NCBI RefSeq assembly: GCF_029193815.1
Contig: NZ_JARFVC010000007.1
Location: 87,650 to 151,649, forward strand
DNA from: Cytobacillus sp. S13-E01
GTDB taxonomy: Bacteria > Bacillota > Bacilli > Bacillales > Bacillaceae_L
DNA length: 64,000 nt
Reading direction: 5' to 3'
Made by a program: the position numbers and the translations under genes
Notes under the pieces: generated by a model
The model's input: only the letters and a program-made list of their open reading frames with translations
What the model was told of the DNA's origin: nothing
Database searches by the model: none
Shown: one piece after another, positions 17,501-25,658 of the stretch
Layout of the letters: the number at the start of each line of letters is the position of its first letter
Position numbering within the stretch: the stretch's first letter is position 1

Positions 17501-18051
17501 AATTTATTAAGTTCAGGTGCAGATCCTCTTTTTTTATAGAGATCTCCTGATTTTTTCTCTAGCTCTTCAAACACCTTACGTAATACACTAATCCCTGAAG
17601 CAGCAGAGAATATGCTTTCCCCTAGATTACCTCCACTTTGAAGTAGACTTTCTCCTCCCTCACGAAGACGAACATGATCAAGAGCAAACATATTTAAGAA
17701 GTGTTTTTCTGAAATATCGTTTAAAAACTGGTTGACTGAATCTTCAGTAAGGGGTTCTCCAGTGACATCAAGCACCGTATTTTTATTCCCTTTTCGACGA
17801 ATAAACTGCAATGTGTCACCCTTTGAATTACTCAATTGACCCTCAATTCGCAGTTTGGCATTACTATGAAGGAAGGAATCATTCGTTTGCTGTGGAAATC
17901 CATAAAGGAAATGTGTGATAGACCTTAGTGCTGTACTTTTACCGGCCTCGTTAGGTCCGTATATAAGATGGAAGTTCTTGGCTTGCTCAAAAAATAGATC
18001 ATAATCTGTAAAATGACCGAATGCACGTAAAGTTAAAGAGTCAAATCTCAC
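14527..18051 (-). CDS. yhaN: SbcC-like AAA ATPase, YhaN family
   Basis: 1174-residue SMC/Rad50-type protein. The N-terminus has MRFDSLTLRAFGHFTDYDL and a Walker A in YGPNEAGKSTAL (about residues 32-43). Long coiled coils fill about 160-1000. The C-terminal ATPase half has an SDGTTDQLYLSLRIA signature followed by PFIVDDILVHFDD (Walker B) and a final FFTHH. With the metallophosphoesterase encoded directly upstream (one base between the genes) it should form an SbcCD/Mre11-Rad50-like nuclease complex. GTG start with AAGGA upstream. Confidence 0.88.
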   Translation of the reverse strand: MRFDSLTLRAFGHFTDYDLFFEQAKNFHLIYGPNEAGKSTALRSITHFLYGFPQQTNDSFLHSNAKLRIEGQLSNSKGDTLQFIRRKGNKNTVLDVTGEPLTEDSVNQFLNDISEKHFLNMFALDHVRLREGGESLLQSGGNLGESIFSAASGISVLRKVFEELEKKSGDLYKKRGSAPELNKLLKEEKELKKEIADYQLKIQAWKEIERKYNEGRQEIEEMIKLMKVLRSKQEKLQRVKLSMPKIARQRDLIQKTSELGEVPILPDDIEELRKVNQQRLENGRKEKKKAEDNYRDLEKERIEIKIPEGLLEQATIIDSLYREVQSYQNNVEQIPRLEGERKLLEDRVLSLMKDIDSLHADINNIDMYRLSAEKKETIRELCKQKPLLDQAFEQNENDRKEIEKELQSKEEELNLIPNHPDIEELELVIDTVKRAGLIEETLKTLIAENELKEQQIKEEVKQLQQWSGTYKELMNVKVPGLSETIKKFEQERSVLLQKLQKTRELIISQKESIEIHEEGIRKLESMTEIPSEEKLTTVRTRRDHGWQLIRTKLQKGSCDEQLVDFSKGQAIETAYEDSVRDADHIADKMRIEAAKVGEKNKRLSDIESCKSKITELEHEESSLLEEVATWEASWYELWKPSTIIPLTPEEMREWLVKYGQIKGMVQEYEKAQVTIRELESKKLQYKHTLISALSLFVDINEDKTVDELLRIAEKHQKRIQDDLNKRKGLLDGISGIRHKVNNIALKNTEIDRKVSNWSDEWIKVTQGTNIAEITSVNVAESLLIKYENCSQSYDSLKRVEKEQESLKKQITFFENKVKAVIQHVSTDTDDQNADIVVNQLNATLQQAQQDIVKINEINIQLKKLQSSSKDAIEEIEDAKTILKGLMKQANCNDIEELELVEKSFKLKQEYENKILVIEEELLQIGSGQSLKDLIEEADSIEHDSLEVELEEIKRELDEIESTRSQREQDHGVVKKEYEEKIQGNNTSSVLAEQKKASILAQLANVTDQYIQLKLASNLLQKGIEHYRNKNQDPILKSASNLFARLTLQSFTGLIVDYDEKDQPILMGVRANGDKVSIDGMSDGTTDQLYLSLRIASIEIYANENEPIPFIVDDILVHFDDIRSKETLKILLELSKQTQIIFFTHHSRLVDIMKEIALDNEYQLTELNSSETIMV

Positions 18052-18052
18052 T

Positions 18053-19324
18053 TTATCCTTCCACCTCCGTCTTCGTTAAATAATAAAGGATCAAATCCTC
18101 CACATTATCTAACCGTTTCTTAATCAAGTCAGAGTCATTAAAATTATATCCATCTTCACCGTGTCGCAATTCGTATGGCATGGCTTGGTGAATATCTTGG
18201 AACTCTAATAGTAATTCTTTTAAAGTGGCCTCATCCGTTGCTATCTCCTTGATAAAGTCTAATATGACAGCAACAGGTGTATGTTGAGCCTTTAATTCCT
18301 CGACATTAACCTGACGTGAAGTCTCAATCTTAACCTTTTCAACCCAAATGTCTCCTAGACCAACTTCTAAAGAAATTGATCTAATATTGTTGATAAAATG
18401 GTCTTTGTCTACGATAAGCTCCTGGTGTACTCTAGTTGCACCATGAATTCGAAATCTCACTGCCAAAAATCGGCCATTTACTTCTTGGAGTTTTCTCTCT
18501 AACGATATTCGTGCTTCATCGATTAGCTCATCAAGACTATCCACTTCGCTTGCATCAACTTCACAAAGCTCCCATCGTAGGACATCAAGTGAGAGATGAG
18601 TAATAGATTCGATTGCCCCATCCCAGACACATACTAGAGTACAACCCTTATCACCTGTTTCCTTACTATGTCTCCCTTGAATATTACCAGGAAATAAAAT
18701 AACAGGTTCTTTTTCATGAAGAATCTCACGTAAATGAATATGACCTAATGCCCAATAGTCATATCCTTTTTCCCTCATATCATCAATTGAACATGGTGCA
18801 TAATTTTCATGCCCTTCTCGGCCGGTCGCACTTGTGTGTAGAATACCAATATTCACATATCCTTCTTTACGTCTGGGGTAGTTGTTAACGAGGTTTTCTT
18901 CAACAGATCGTGAGGCGAAGCCTTGTCCATGAATCGCAATTCCTAGGTCATCAAGTACATGTGTTTCTGCTTGCAAAACAGAGAACTCTATAACATTATC
19001 AGGAAGCTTTAATTCCCTAGTTATTAAACTAGCTGCATCATGGTTTCCACGGATTAAGAATACTTTAATCTTTTCTTTTTGTAAGCGAACCATTTGACTT
19101 GAAAAAAACAAGCCAGTATTATAATCCTTCCAGTCACCATCATATAAATCACCAGCAATAATGATAAATGAAACCTGTCTCTCAATAGCTGTATCTACTA
19201 AATTCTTAAACGCATCTCGTGTAGCACTACGAATTTTATCAACTGGCGCCCCCTCATATTGCTCCAGTCCTGTTAGCGGACTGTCAAGATGGATATCAGC
19301 AGCATGAATAAATGAAAATGACAA
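18053..19324 (-). CDS. yhaO: Metallophosphoesterase/DNA nuclease, YhaO family (SbcD-like)
   Basis: About 423 residues. The N-terminal calcineurin-type domain shows FIHAADIHLDSPL, IIIAGDLYDGDWKDY, FLIRGNHDAAS, and HTSATGREGHENYAP with WALGHIHLRE: the five phosphoesterase motifs. The C-terminal region (about 280-420) would contact YhaN. I use the TTG at 19324 as start because GGGGTGA lies just upstream; a GTG three codons earlier overlaps that ribosome binding site. Partner of YhaN in a presumed end-processing nuclease. Confidence 0.87.
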   Translation of the reverse strand: MSFSFIHAADIHLDSPLTGLEQYEGAPVDKIRSATRDAFKNLVDTAIERQVSFIIIAGDLYDGDWKDYNTGLFFSSQMVRLQKEKIKVFLIRGNHDAASLITRELKLPDNVIEFSVLQAETHVLDDLGIAIHGQGFASRSVEENLVNNYPRRKEGYVNIGILHTSATGREGHENYAPCSIDDMREKGYDYWALGHIHLREILHEKEPVILFPGNIQGRHSKETGDKGCTLVCVWDGAIESITHLSLDVLRWELCEVDASEVDSLDELIDEARISLERKLQEVNGRFLAVRFRIHGATRVHQELIVDKDHFINNIRSISLEVGLGDIWVEKVKIETSRQVNVEELKAQHTPVAVILDFIKEIATDEATLKELLLEFQDIHQAMPYELRHGEDGYNFNDSDLIKKRLDNVEDLILYYLTKTEVEG

Positions 19325-19676
19325 GCTTATCACCCCAAATAATTTATTACTTACAAATTCTAATAATTTGATAAAAACCCTTTAAATCTCGAGAATATTA
19401 TACTTCTCTTATTACAGGATTATTGTTGAAAGTTAATCTATTTATCTCTTTCTCTATTCTATCCTCTTTCATAGTAGAGTATCAAGTTCGCAAGAAGCGA
19501 AAGTGTTGATATATAAAGGTTTGGAGTATTTATAGTATTTTTTGGAAAACAAAATTAAACCAAAAAGCTCCTGAATTTATCTAGGAGCCTCATCTGAACG
19601 TCACCATTTTTACAAAGGTCTTCTTGTATACATAAATAATTATCTTTCGAGCTGTCTTATCGGAATGGTATCATTT
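19325..19676. other. Intergenic region between yhaO and the nitronate monooxygenase gene
   Basis: 350 bp without an ORF. It contains the terminator at 19562-19588 and should hold the yhaO promoter. Nothing else recognised. Confidence 0.5.
19562..19588 (-). terminator. Terminator downstream of nitronate monooxygenase-like gene
   Basis: GCTCCT / AGGAGC stem, extended by flanking pairs, followed by TTTTTGGTTT on the minus strand, about 90 bp after the gene. Confidence 0.65.
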
Positions 19677-20636
19677 TCAACAATTATATGTTTCCCCGTA
19701 CTCTTTCGTTATATTATCGATAATGGTTTGAACTGGTAGAATTTCATTTATTTCATGAACTCTAGAACCCGCAAAAACTAATCCATTCTCCACATCTCCA
19801 TCGATAGACTTTACCAATGAATCTAATGTACAAAAACGATAAGAACAATTTTTAAGGCAATTGTAGCAATGATCTATTTTCAGCTTTCCGCCTCCGCTAA
19901 TTCTATCTGTAAAACTATTACGGATTGCTCTGCCTTGAAGTCCAACTGTAGTCGTTACTAAAACAGTATCACCATCTTTGCAGTCAATATATTTTTGTTT
20001 AAAAGCACTTGGTGCATCACACTCTACACTTGCTACAAATCGAGTACCCATTTGGACACCTGAAGCTCCCATTCTTAGGGCTTTAGCTATATCTTGTCCA
20101 GTTATTATACCACCAGCAGCTATAACAGGGATATCAACCGTTTCTACTACTTCGGGTAAAATATCAAATAGGGGCCTCTGCGTTCCTAAGTGGCCTCCAG
20201 CCTCAAATCCTTCTACTACTACTGCCGATGCTCCTAATCTTTGTGACATTTTGGCTAATTTAGCTGATGAAACGATTGATATTACAGGAACATTATACTG
20301 CCTCCCCCAGCTGTACATATCTCGAGATATACCTGCTCCGGAAATAATGAAATCTACTTTTTCTTCCATTGCAGCTTTAATCGTTTCTGCAAAGTCGCTC
20401 ATTGCAAATAAAACATTTACCCCGATATATCCAATGCCTTTGGTTAGTTCTCTTGCCTTACGAATATGGGACCTTAGTTCCTCAATAGGAATACCAGTTC
20501 CGGAAATAATCCCGATTCCACCAGCATTTGCAACGGATGAAGCTAGACCACTTAAAGAAACCCTAACCCCCATTCCTCCTTGCATAATTGGTACTCTTGG
20601 TTTCATGTGTGCAATTTCTAATTGTGGAAATTTCAA
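19677..20636 (-). CDS. Nitronate monooxygenase / FabK-like FMN enzyme with a Cys cluster
   Basis: 319-residue FMN-dependent TIM-barrel enzyme of the 2-nitropropane dioxygenase/FabK family. PIMQGGMGVRVSLSGLASSV near the start, VEGFEAGGHLGT (with the conserved His) at about 150, VIAAGGIITGQDI and GASGVQMGTRFVAS (flavin phosphate binding) are family motifs. Unusual is CYNCLKNCSYRFC at about 257-269, a C-x2-C-x3-C-x4-C set that could bind metal or an Fe-S cluster. Substrate unknown: nitronates or an enoyl reductase role are both possible. TTG start supported by AAGGAG nine bases upstream. Apparently monocistronic. Confidence 0.78.
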   Translation of the reverse strand: MKFPQLEIAHMKPRVPIMQGGMGVRVSLSGLASSVANAGGIGIISGTGIPIEELRSHIRKARELTKGIGYIGVNVLFAMSDFAETIKAAMEEKVDFIISGAGISRDMYSWGRQYNVPVISIVSSAKLAKMSQRLGASAVVVEGFEAGGHLGTQRPLFDILPEVVETVDIPVIAAGGIITGQDIAKALRMGASGVQMGTRFVASVECDAPSAFKQKYIDCKDGDTVLVTTTVGLQGRAIRNSFTDRISGGGKLKIDHCYNCLKNCSYRFCTLDSLVKSIDGDVENGLVFAGSRVHEINEILPVQTIIDNITKEYGETYNC

Positions 20637-20944
20637 TTATAATGCTCCTTATCTATCGCCAATTTTACCCAAACCGTTCTTAAGGTAAGTTTAAATTTAA
20701 TTCTACCGTTAAATTCCAAATTTTAATGTTATTTAAATCACACAAAAGGGGTAAAGAATAAATAACTTGAGTTTCGCACCCTTAATAAACAGGATTTTCT
20801 AACTCATAATCCTGCCTAAACCCTTGTTATATAAGGCTTGTCTATTATTCCATTTTAATTGCCTATGCAGCTTTATCCTTTTGAAATAATTGTTTACCTA
20901 AATATGATTCTTCAAATAGCTCCCTTTAGAAATTAATATTCTGG

Positions 20945-21350
20945 GGAGTTTTTGAACTCTTTGATGTCGACCGTTCCAGAGTCTGCTACCTGCCGTGATC
21001 AATACCTGCAGAAGCTCCTCGAACATATCCCATAACCTTTCGGCTAATCATCTCGTCTTTGACATGTTCAAAATAGGCCTCCAAGTGTCTCATAATCATT
21101 GATCCTGCGAAAATTGGCAAGAAACACATAGAGGATATAGGTGGTGGTCACATGGCTAATTTGGGCGTCAAAATCCTGGGAATTTCCAAACTTCAGATAT
21201 TGGTTGACCTCTCGAAAGAAGACTTCGATCGTCCAACATTTCCAGCATCGCTAGAAAAGGCAATGAAGTGTCTGTGGATAGATGCAGTTTCCAATCTTTT
21301 TGATATGGAAATCGGCAGAAGTATAATTTCACTTCTCCCAAACCTTAAAT
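20945..21350 (-). pseudogene. Decayed IS4-type transposase (C-terminal part)
   Basis: Conceptual translation of the minus strand gives transposase fragments in different frames. VKLYFCRF...WKLHLSTDTSLPF lies at about 21333-21260. KCWTIEVFFREVNQYLKFG and FDAQISHVTTTYILY (the W-x-IE-x-FF / YREK-type region) follow at about 21240-21120, and MFEELLQVLITAG lies near 21000. At least three frameshifts or stops separate them. These are C-terminal signatures of IS4-group DDE transposases. No intact 5' half or ends could be seen, so it is an old relic. Confidence 0.8.
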
Positions 21351-21539
21351 AGTCCACAATAACCTCAAAATAACGGGTGTTTCTTTTGCTAAAGGGTTCC
21401 GTTTTGAGGTGGAAGTCCTATAAATTACAATGAAAAAGGCGTGCAATCTGACAACATATTTGACATCTCTTTGACACCCATAAATAAAAATATAGAGCGA
21501 ACCCTCAAGAACCAAGAGATGAGGGAATCAGCATGGTTT

Positions 21540-21735
21540 AATAAATAAGCGGAGAAATTTCTCTTAATTACGAAATAGCACTTAAAATAGCTTAAATAGG
21601 CGGAAGGATTCCGACTATTTCCACAAAAAACGTCAAAATGGATCATTTTGCATTGCTTAAGCGGAAAACCTCCGCTTATATACCCCGAACCAATCCTTAT
21701 TACGCAGTTTAACCGGAAAATCTCCTCTTATTTTA
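21540..21735. repeat. Cluster of four degenerate palindromic repeats (CGGA...TCCG units)
   Basis: Four variants of a unit of the form TTAA-x-CGGA-AAA-TCCG-x-TTATTT occur at about 21543-21570, 21592-21621, 21656-21682 and 21707-21735, separated by 20-35 bp. Each can form a small hairpin. I believe similar units are common between genes in Bacillaceae; function unknown. Confidence 0.6.
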
Positions 21736-21914
21736 ACGATCACTGGTTACTAAATTTAGGAGATGACTTCTGATTTATATGGAAATGTGTAAGAATTGGC
21801 ATCCCAATTGACACTTAATTTTGAGTGTCCAACAAGCATTGTCCTTTAAATTTATTTTGTCATTAGTGGTTTTATTTTACTATAAGTGGTATTATAAATC
21901 CCTATATAAAAGGA

Positions 21915-21944
21915 AAATGGCATACGTCGATTCGTATGCCATTT
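21915..21944 (-). terminator. Intrinsic terminator hairpin
   Basis: AAATGGCATACG / CGTATGCCATTT, 12 perfect bp with a six-base loop, followed on the minus strand by TTCCTTTT. About 230 bp downstream of yclM; probably its terminator. Confidence 0.7.
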
Positions 21945-22175
21945 CTAATGTCAATTTTCCGTTATGTACCTCGAAACACGAATAACAAGGTAATAACCTC
22001 CGTCACAGGGTAACCTTCCTCCTTTTTGAAGCCAACCTTGTGACAGAGGGATTTGTTTAGTACAGTGATATTTAATATTTAAAAATCAAGTCAATCTAAA
22101 GTATTTGTTTCAGTCGACTATTCAAGATTTTTTATTAAAATCAATTAGACTTAATAATAATGTGATACTCCACAG

Positions 22176-23540
22176 CTACCTAACCAAAACCCGTACAAAA
22201 AACTCTTCATATAAAGCTTGAACAGCTCGTATTTCATCGATCTCTTTAACGCCAAACATCATACTTACTTCTGAGGATCCTTGATTGATCATTTCAATGT
22301 TTATTCCATTTTGCGCCAATGCCTTTGCAGCTCTAGCAGTTGTTCCAACATTATGTCGCATTCCTTCACCTACCACCATGATAAGGGCAAGGTTATGTTC
22401 GAATTTGACCTCATCTGCAAGAAGCTCATGTTTGATTATATCTATTATTGTTTGTTCCATTTCTCTATCAATCTGTTTTTGTCTTAGTATGATTGATAAG
22501 TCATCGATACCTGAAGGAATGTGCTCATAGGACAAACCAAACTTTTCTAGGATGTGTAGCAGCTTTCGCCCAAACCCTATTTCTCTGTTCATTAAGTATT
22601 TACTGACATAAATGCTACAAAATCCTTTATCACTAGCAATTCCAATGACAGGTCCATTTTGGTTATCTCTTTCATTCACTATCTTGGTTCCAGGTGCAGA
22701 TGGGTTGTTAGTATTTTTTATTTTTACGGGAATGCCCGCACGGAATGCCGGAATAAGTGCTTCCTCATGAAAAACAGAAAATCCAGCATAAGATAATTCA
22801 CGCATTTCACGATATGTCAATTCACGAATTTCCTTTGGGTGTTGAATAATACTTGGATTTACAGAATAGACCGCATCAACGTCCGTAAAGTTTTCATATA
22901 GGTCTGCTTTAACTCCCGCTGCTAAAATAGATCCAGTAATATCAGAGCCACTGCGTGAAAAGGTAATAATGTCACCCTTCATGCTATAACCAAAAAATCC
23001 TGGTATGATGACTATACCAAAACGATCACGTAGTGCAAATAAGCGATCATATGATTCTGGTAACACTTGAGCATTTCCAGGCTCGTCACTCACAAATAAC
23101 CCCGCTTCTTTTGGATTTACGTAGTGTGCTTCTTCGCCCATTTGCTGAAAATACTCAGACAATAATTTAGCAGTATTATCCTCACCACTTGCCTTTACAG
23201 CATCCAAATACTTTGTTGGATTACTTTTGTCACTATTTAATACACTTACTAAATCACTATAAATTCTTTCTATAATAGAATCAGAAAGATTAAGCTCTGT
23301 AGCTATATCAGAGTATCTTTGAATAACGGCATCGACTAGTTTTTCTGCTTTTTCATTTTGTAAAATTTGGTTCGCACATGCGATTAATAAATCAGTAACC
23401 TTTATATCCTCGGGATATCGTTTCCCAGGAGCTGATACAACGATAACTTTTCGACTAGGTTCTGATCGAACTATATCAAAAACCTTCCTAATTTGTTCTG
23501 CTGAAGCTAATGATGTACCACCAAACTTTACAACTTTCAT
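22176..23540 (-). CDS. yclM: Aspartate kinase (class III type, YclM/ThrD-like)
   Basis: 454-residue aspartokinase. The N-terminal MKVVKFGGTSLASAEQ is the kinase signature, followed by VIVVSAPGK; FSRSGSDITGSILA and ENFTDVDAVY complete the active site at about 195-225. C-terminal ACT domains (about 300-450, ending in GTTARAAKALAQNGINIEMI) are the regulatory part. Catalyses the first step toward lysine, threonine and methionine. Length and single-subunit layout match YclM of B. subtilis rather than LysC or DapG. No lysine riboswitch was seen in the 215 bp upstream. RBS TTAGGAG. Confidence 0.9.
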   Translation of the reverse strand: MKVVKFGGTSLASAEQIRKVFDIVRSEPSRKVIVVSAPGKRYPEDIKVTDLLIACANQILQNEKAEKLVDAVIQRYSDIATELNLSDSIIERIYSDLVSVLNSDKSNPTKYLDAVKASGEDNTAKLLSEYFQQMGEEAHYVNPKEAGLFVSDEPGNAQVLPESYDRLFALRDRFGIVIIPGFFGYSMKGDIITFSRSGSDITGSILAAGVKADLYENFTDVDAVYSVNPSIIQHPKEIRELTYREMRELSYAGFSVFHEEALIPAFRAGIPVKIKNTNNPSAPGTKIVNERDNQNGPVIGIASDKGFCSIYVSKYLMNREIGFGRKLLHILEKFGLSYEHIPSGIDDLSIILRQKQIDREMEQTIIDIIKHELLADEVKFEHNLALIMVVGEGMRHNVGTTARAAKALAQNGINIEMINQGSSEVSMMFGVKEIDEIRAVQALYEEFFVRVLVR

Positions 23541-23703
23541 TTCGACATCTCCTAATTTTTAAATATAAGTGAACCTTTAATTATTTTGGACTAACTGCCC
23601 CTTAAGCAAGGAATAAATCTTATTATCACTCTTTCATGGGTAATAATCAAGGATTTTCTTTTCCTTGCATACAAATGTTATTTCCAAATGAACAGTAAGA
23701 GAA

Positions 23704-23742
23704 AAATCCTTAATCCAATATTACTTTTTGGTCTAAGGATTT
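23704..23742 (-). terminator. Terminator downstream of the pfpI-type gene
   Basis: AAATCCTTA / TAAGGATTT with inner CCAA / TTGG, then TTTTTCTCTT on the minus strand, starting 13 bp after the stop at 23755. Confidence 0.75.
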
Positions 23743-23754
23743 CTTCTTTATATT

Positions 23755-24324
23755 TTATTTACTTAATACTTTAATAAATTCCCTCATATAATCGGGCAAA
23801 TCAGGTGGACGACGGCTAGAGATTAGATGTCCATCAACAACAACAGCTTCGTCCAACCAAATTGCTCCTGCATTTGTCATGTCGTCTTTTATACCGGGTG
23901 TGCTTGTTACTTTTTTACCTTGAAGGATCTTAGCTGAGATCAACACCCAGCCCGCATGACAGATTTGACCTATTGGCTTTTGCTGTTCATTCATTGTTCT
24001 TACCATATCCAACACATCACCAGATCTTCTTAACAGATCTGGTGACCAACCCCCTGGCACTAATATAGCATCATACTCATTTGGATCAATGTCAGTAAAG
24101 GCTAGGTCTGAAATAATTAGAACACCATATTTTCCCACGTATTTTTCTCCCGCTTCTTTCCCCACAATATGGACCGTCGCACCTTCTTCTCGTAGCCGTA
24201 AAACTGGATACCCTGACTCACTCCACGGGGCAAGCCCGCGTGGTTTTACGGGCTATTTCCATAACTCCAAATCTTCAAAATCACTACTTACGATTTGGAT
24301 AATTTTTTTAGATTGTAATTTCAA
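23755..24324 (-). pseudogene. DJ-1/PfpI-family protein gene interrupted by a 48-bp insertion
   Basis: The downstream part (from about 24210) reads YPVLRLREEG, then VPGGWSPDLLRR and GQICHAGWVLISA with the nucleophilic Cys, as in PfpI/YraA glyoxalase-like proteins. Upstream of a 48-bp insert the same frame reads KKIIQIVSSDFEDLELW from a TTG at 24324 preceded by GGAGAG. Removing the insert would give a normal protein of 173 residues with a continuous DLELW-YPVLRL join. The insert is in frame but brings a TAG immediately after LWK. An internal ATG at 24165 could give a 136-residue product lacking the first strand; probably inactive. Confidence 0.82.
24211..24258. repeat. 48-bp palindromic insertion inside the pfpI-type gene
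   Basis: GC-rich insert able to form GCCCG...CGGGC and CCACG...CGTGG hairpins. Its borders are set by the exact rejoining of the conserved LELW-YPVL coding sequence. No target duplication is obvious. Confidence 0.75.
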
Positions 24325-24457
24325 TTCATTCTCTCCTCTATGTTCTAATTTGAAAAATTCGGTTTAACGATGAACCAAGATCAACAATACGGTTCCCTTT
24401 ATATTTTATTGTAAAATTTACGCCCTACTTTGTTATTATAGAGAAAATTTTTCTCAG

Positions 24458-25561
24458 TTAAACAAAATCAACATCAATCTGCAATATTTCCGATCTGCTA
24501 CCTATACGAATAGGTGGACCCCAAAATCCAAATCCTGATGATACAAATGCATGGAGCTGTTCTTTTTTTAGATAGCCCCAATCTAATTCATACATTTTTC
24601 TAGTTATAAGATGGTTTGGAACCATCTGCCCCCTATGTGTGTGTCCTGATAATAGAATGTCAACCCCGTTCTCTTGAGCTTGTCTTAACTCAAATGGTTG
24701 GTGATCCATTGCTATAATAGGCAACGAGTTACCTATACCCTCAAGTAGATTATTAAAAGACTTTCTTTTTCTGTCCGTTTTGTCATTTCTGCCTACAAGG
24801 TAAAACGTCTTCTCAATTGTTACAACTTCGTCCATCAAAATAGTTATATTATTTTTTTTCATTTCTTCACTAAATGCAAATAGATCTCCACCATAATATT
24901 CGTGGTTGCCAAGAACACCATAAACACCAAGGGGAGCTTTCAATTCCCTCATTATCAGCCCCATTTGCTTTTCCACGAAAGGCTTAAGTTCATCATCAAT
25001 AATATCGCCTGGTAAAAGAATGATATCAGGCTTTATATCATTTACATTCCGAACTAAACGCTTTACATGAGATACTCCTGATAACCTCCCAAAGTGCATA
25101 TCAGAAGCAACAGCGACTCGAAGGGAATTTCTAGTACCATGTTTTTTAGGAACTGTAATCTGATACTTTCTCACAACCGTACTGTAAGCATTAAATATTC
25201 CATATGTGAAAATAACAAATAATAAAAGTATTACTACTATGCCAGTCCAAAAAATTATATTTTCTAATGCAATCGGTAAAAAATGGAGAAGGAAAACAGA
25301 AATATTAGCGATCGGAAATATCACTAATCCATACTGAATAACCCCAAACCATATCGATCCTATTGGACGGAAAAACGAAAGATATTTGCCACCCCTTGCA
25401 ATAAGATATGAATATGAAATGATGAAATAGATCAGGGAAAAAATCCAAGTGCTTTGAAACCCAAAGGCAACCTTTAGCCATTCCCAAATATTCCACCCTA
25501 AATAGAATAATAGGCTGTTAAAAATTACTAGTATAATGACGATTTGAAGCATTTTTTTCAT
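24458..25561 (-). CDS. Membrane-anchored metallophosphoesterase
   Basis: 367 residues. About four hydrophobic segments fill residues 1-130 (near 5-25, 38-55, 70-92, 98-122), followed by a calcineurin-like domain: VAVASDMHFGRLSG, IILLPGDIIDD, GVLGNHEYYGG, IAMDHQPFE and LSGHTHRGQM. This layout matches the Bacillus YkuE/YkoQ-type group of membrane phosphoesterases. The C-terminal GFGFWGPPIRIGSRSEI is typical of the group. Substrate unknown. Single gene between pfpI and the MATE pump. Confidence 0.82.
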   Translation of the reverse strand: MKKMLQIVIILVIFNSLLFYLGWNIWEWLKVAFGFQSTWIFSLIYFIISYSYLIARGGKYLSFFRPIGSIWFGVIQYGLVIFPIANISVFLLHFLPIALENIIFWTGIVVILLLFVIFTYGIFNAYSTVVRKYQITVPKKHGTRNSLRVAVASDMHFGRLSGVSHVKRLVRNVNDIKPDIILLPGDIIDDELKPFVEKQMGLIMRELKAPLGVYGVLGNHEYYGGDLFAFSEEMKKNNITILMDEVVTIEKTFYLVGRNDKTDRKRKSFNNLLEGIGNSLPIIAMDHQPFELRQAQENGVDILLSGHTHRGQMVPNHLITRKMYELDWGYLKKEQLHAFVSSGFGFWGPPIRIGSRSEILQIDVDFV

Positions 25562-25658
25562 CCATCTATCTCCTTAAAACTATCGTTATATTAAAAATGT
25601 ACATTCATAGTTGGGATATCAGTCACTTTAACCCATTGTTTTCAAGTTCGTTCTCTAC

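Larger units (their letters stand above)
21351..22175. other. Gene-free region downstream of yclM
   Basis: 825 bp with no supported gene. It holds a cluster of CGGA/TCCG palindromes (21540-21735), a terminator-type hairpin (21915-21944) and an imperfect long dyad at about 21988-22050 (CCTCCGTCACAGGGT with ACCTTGTGACAGAGGG). Short ORFs here look like chance. Confidence 0.55.

Noticed and set aside
21152..21352. Plus-strand ORF of 66 codons
   Set aside because: It is antisense to the IS4 transposase relic; the minus strand carries recognisable protein motifs, the plus strand none.
21425..21646. Minus-strand ORF of 73 codons
   Set aside because: Overlaps the palindromic repeat cluster and has no coding signature or RBS.
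23541..23754. Lysine riboswitch upstream of the aspartokinase gene
   Set aside because: Only a terminator of the upstream gene and AT-rich sequence were found; the enzyme is the YclM type, not LysC.
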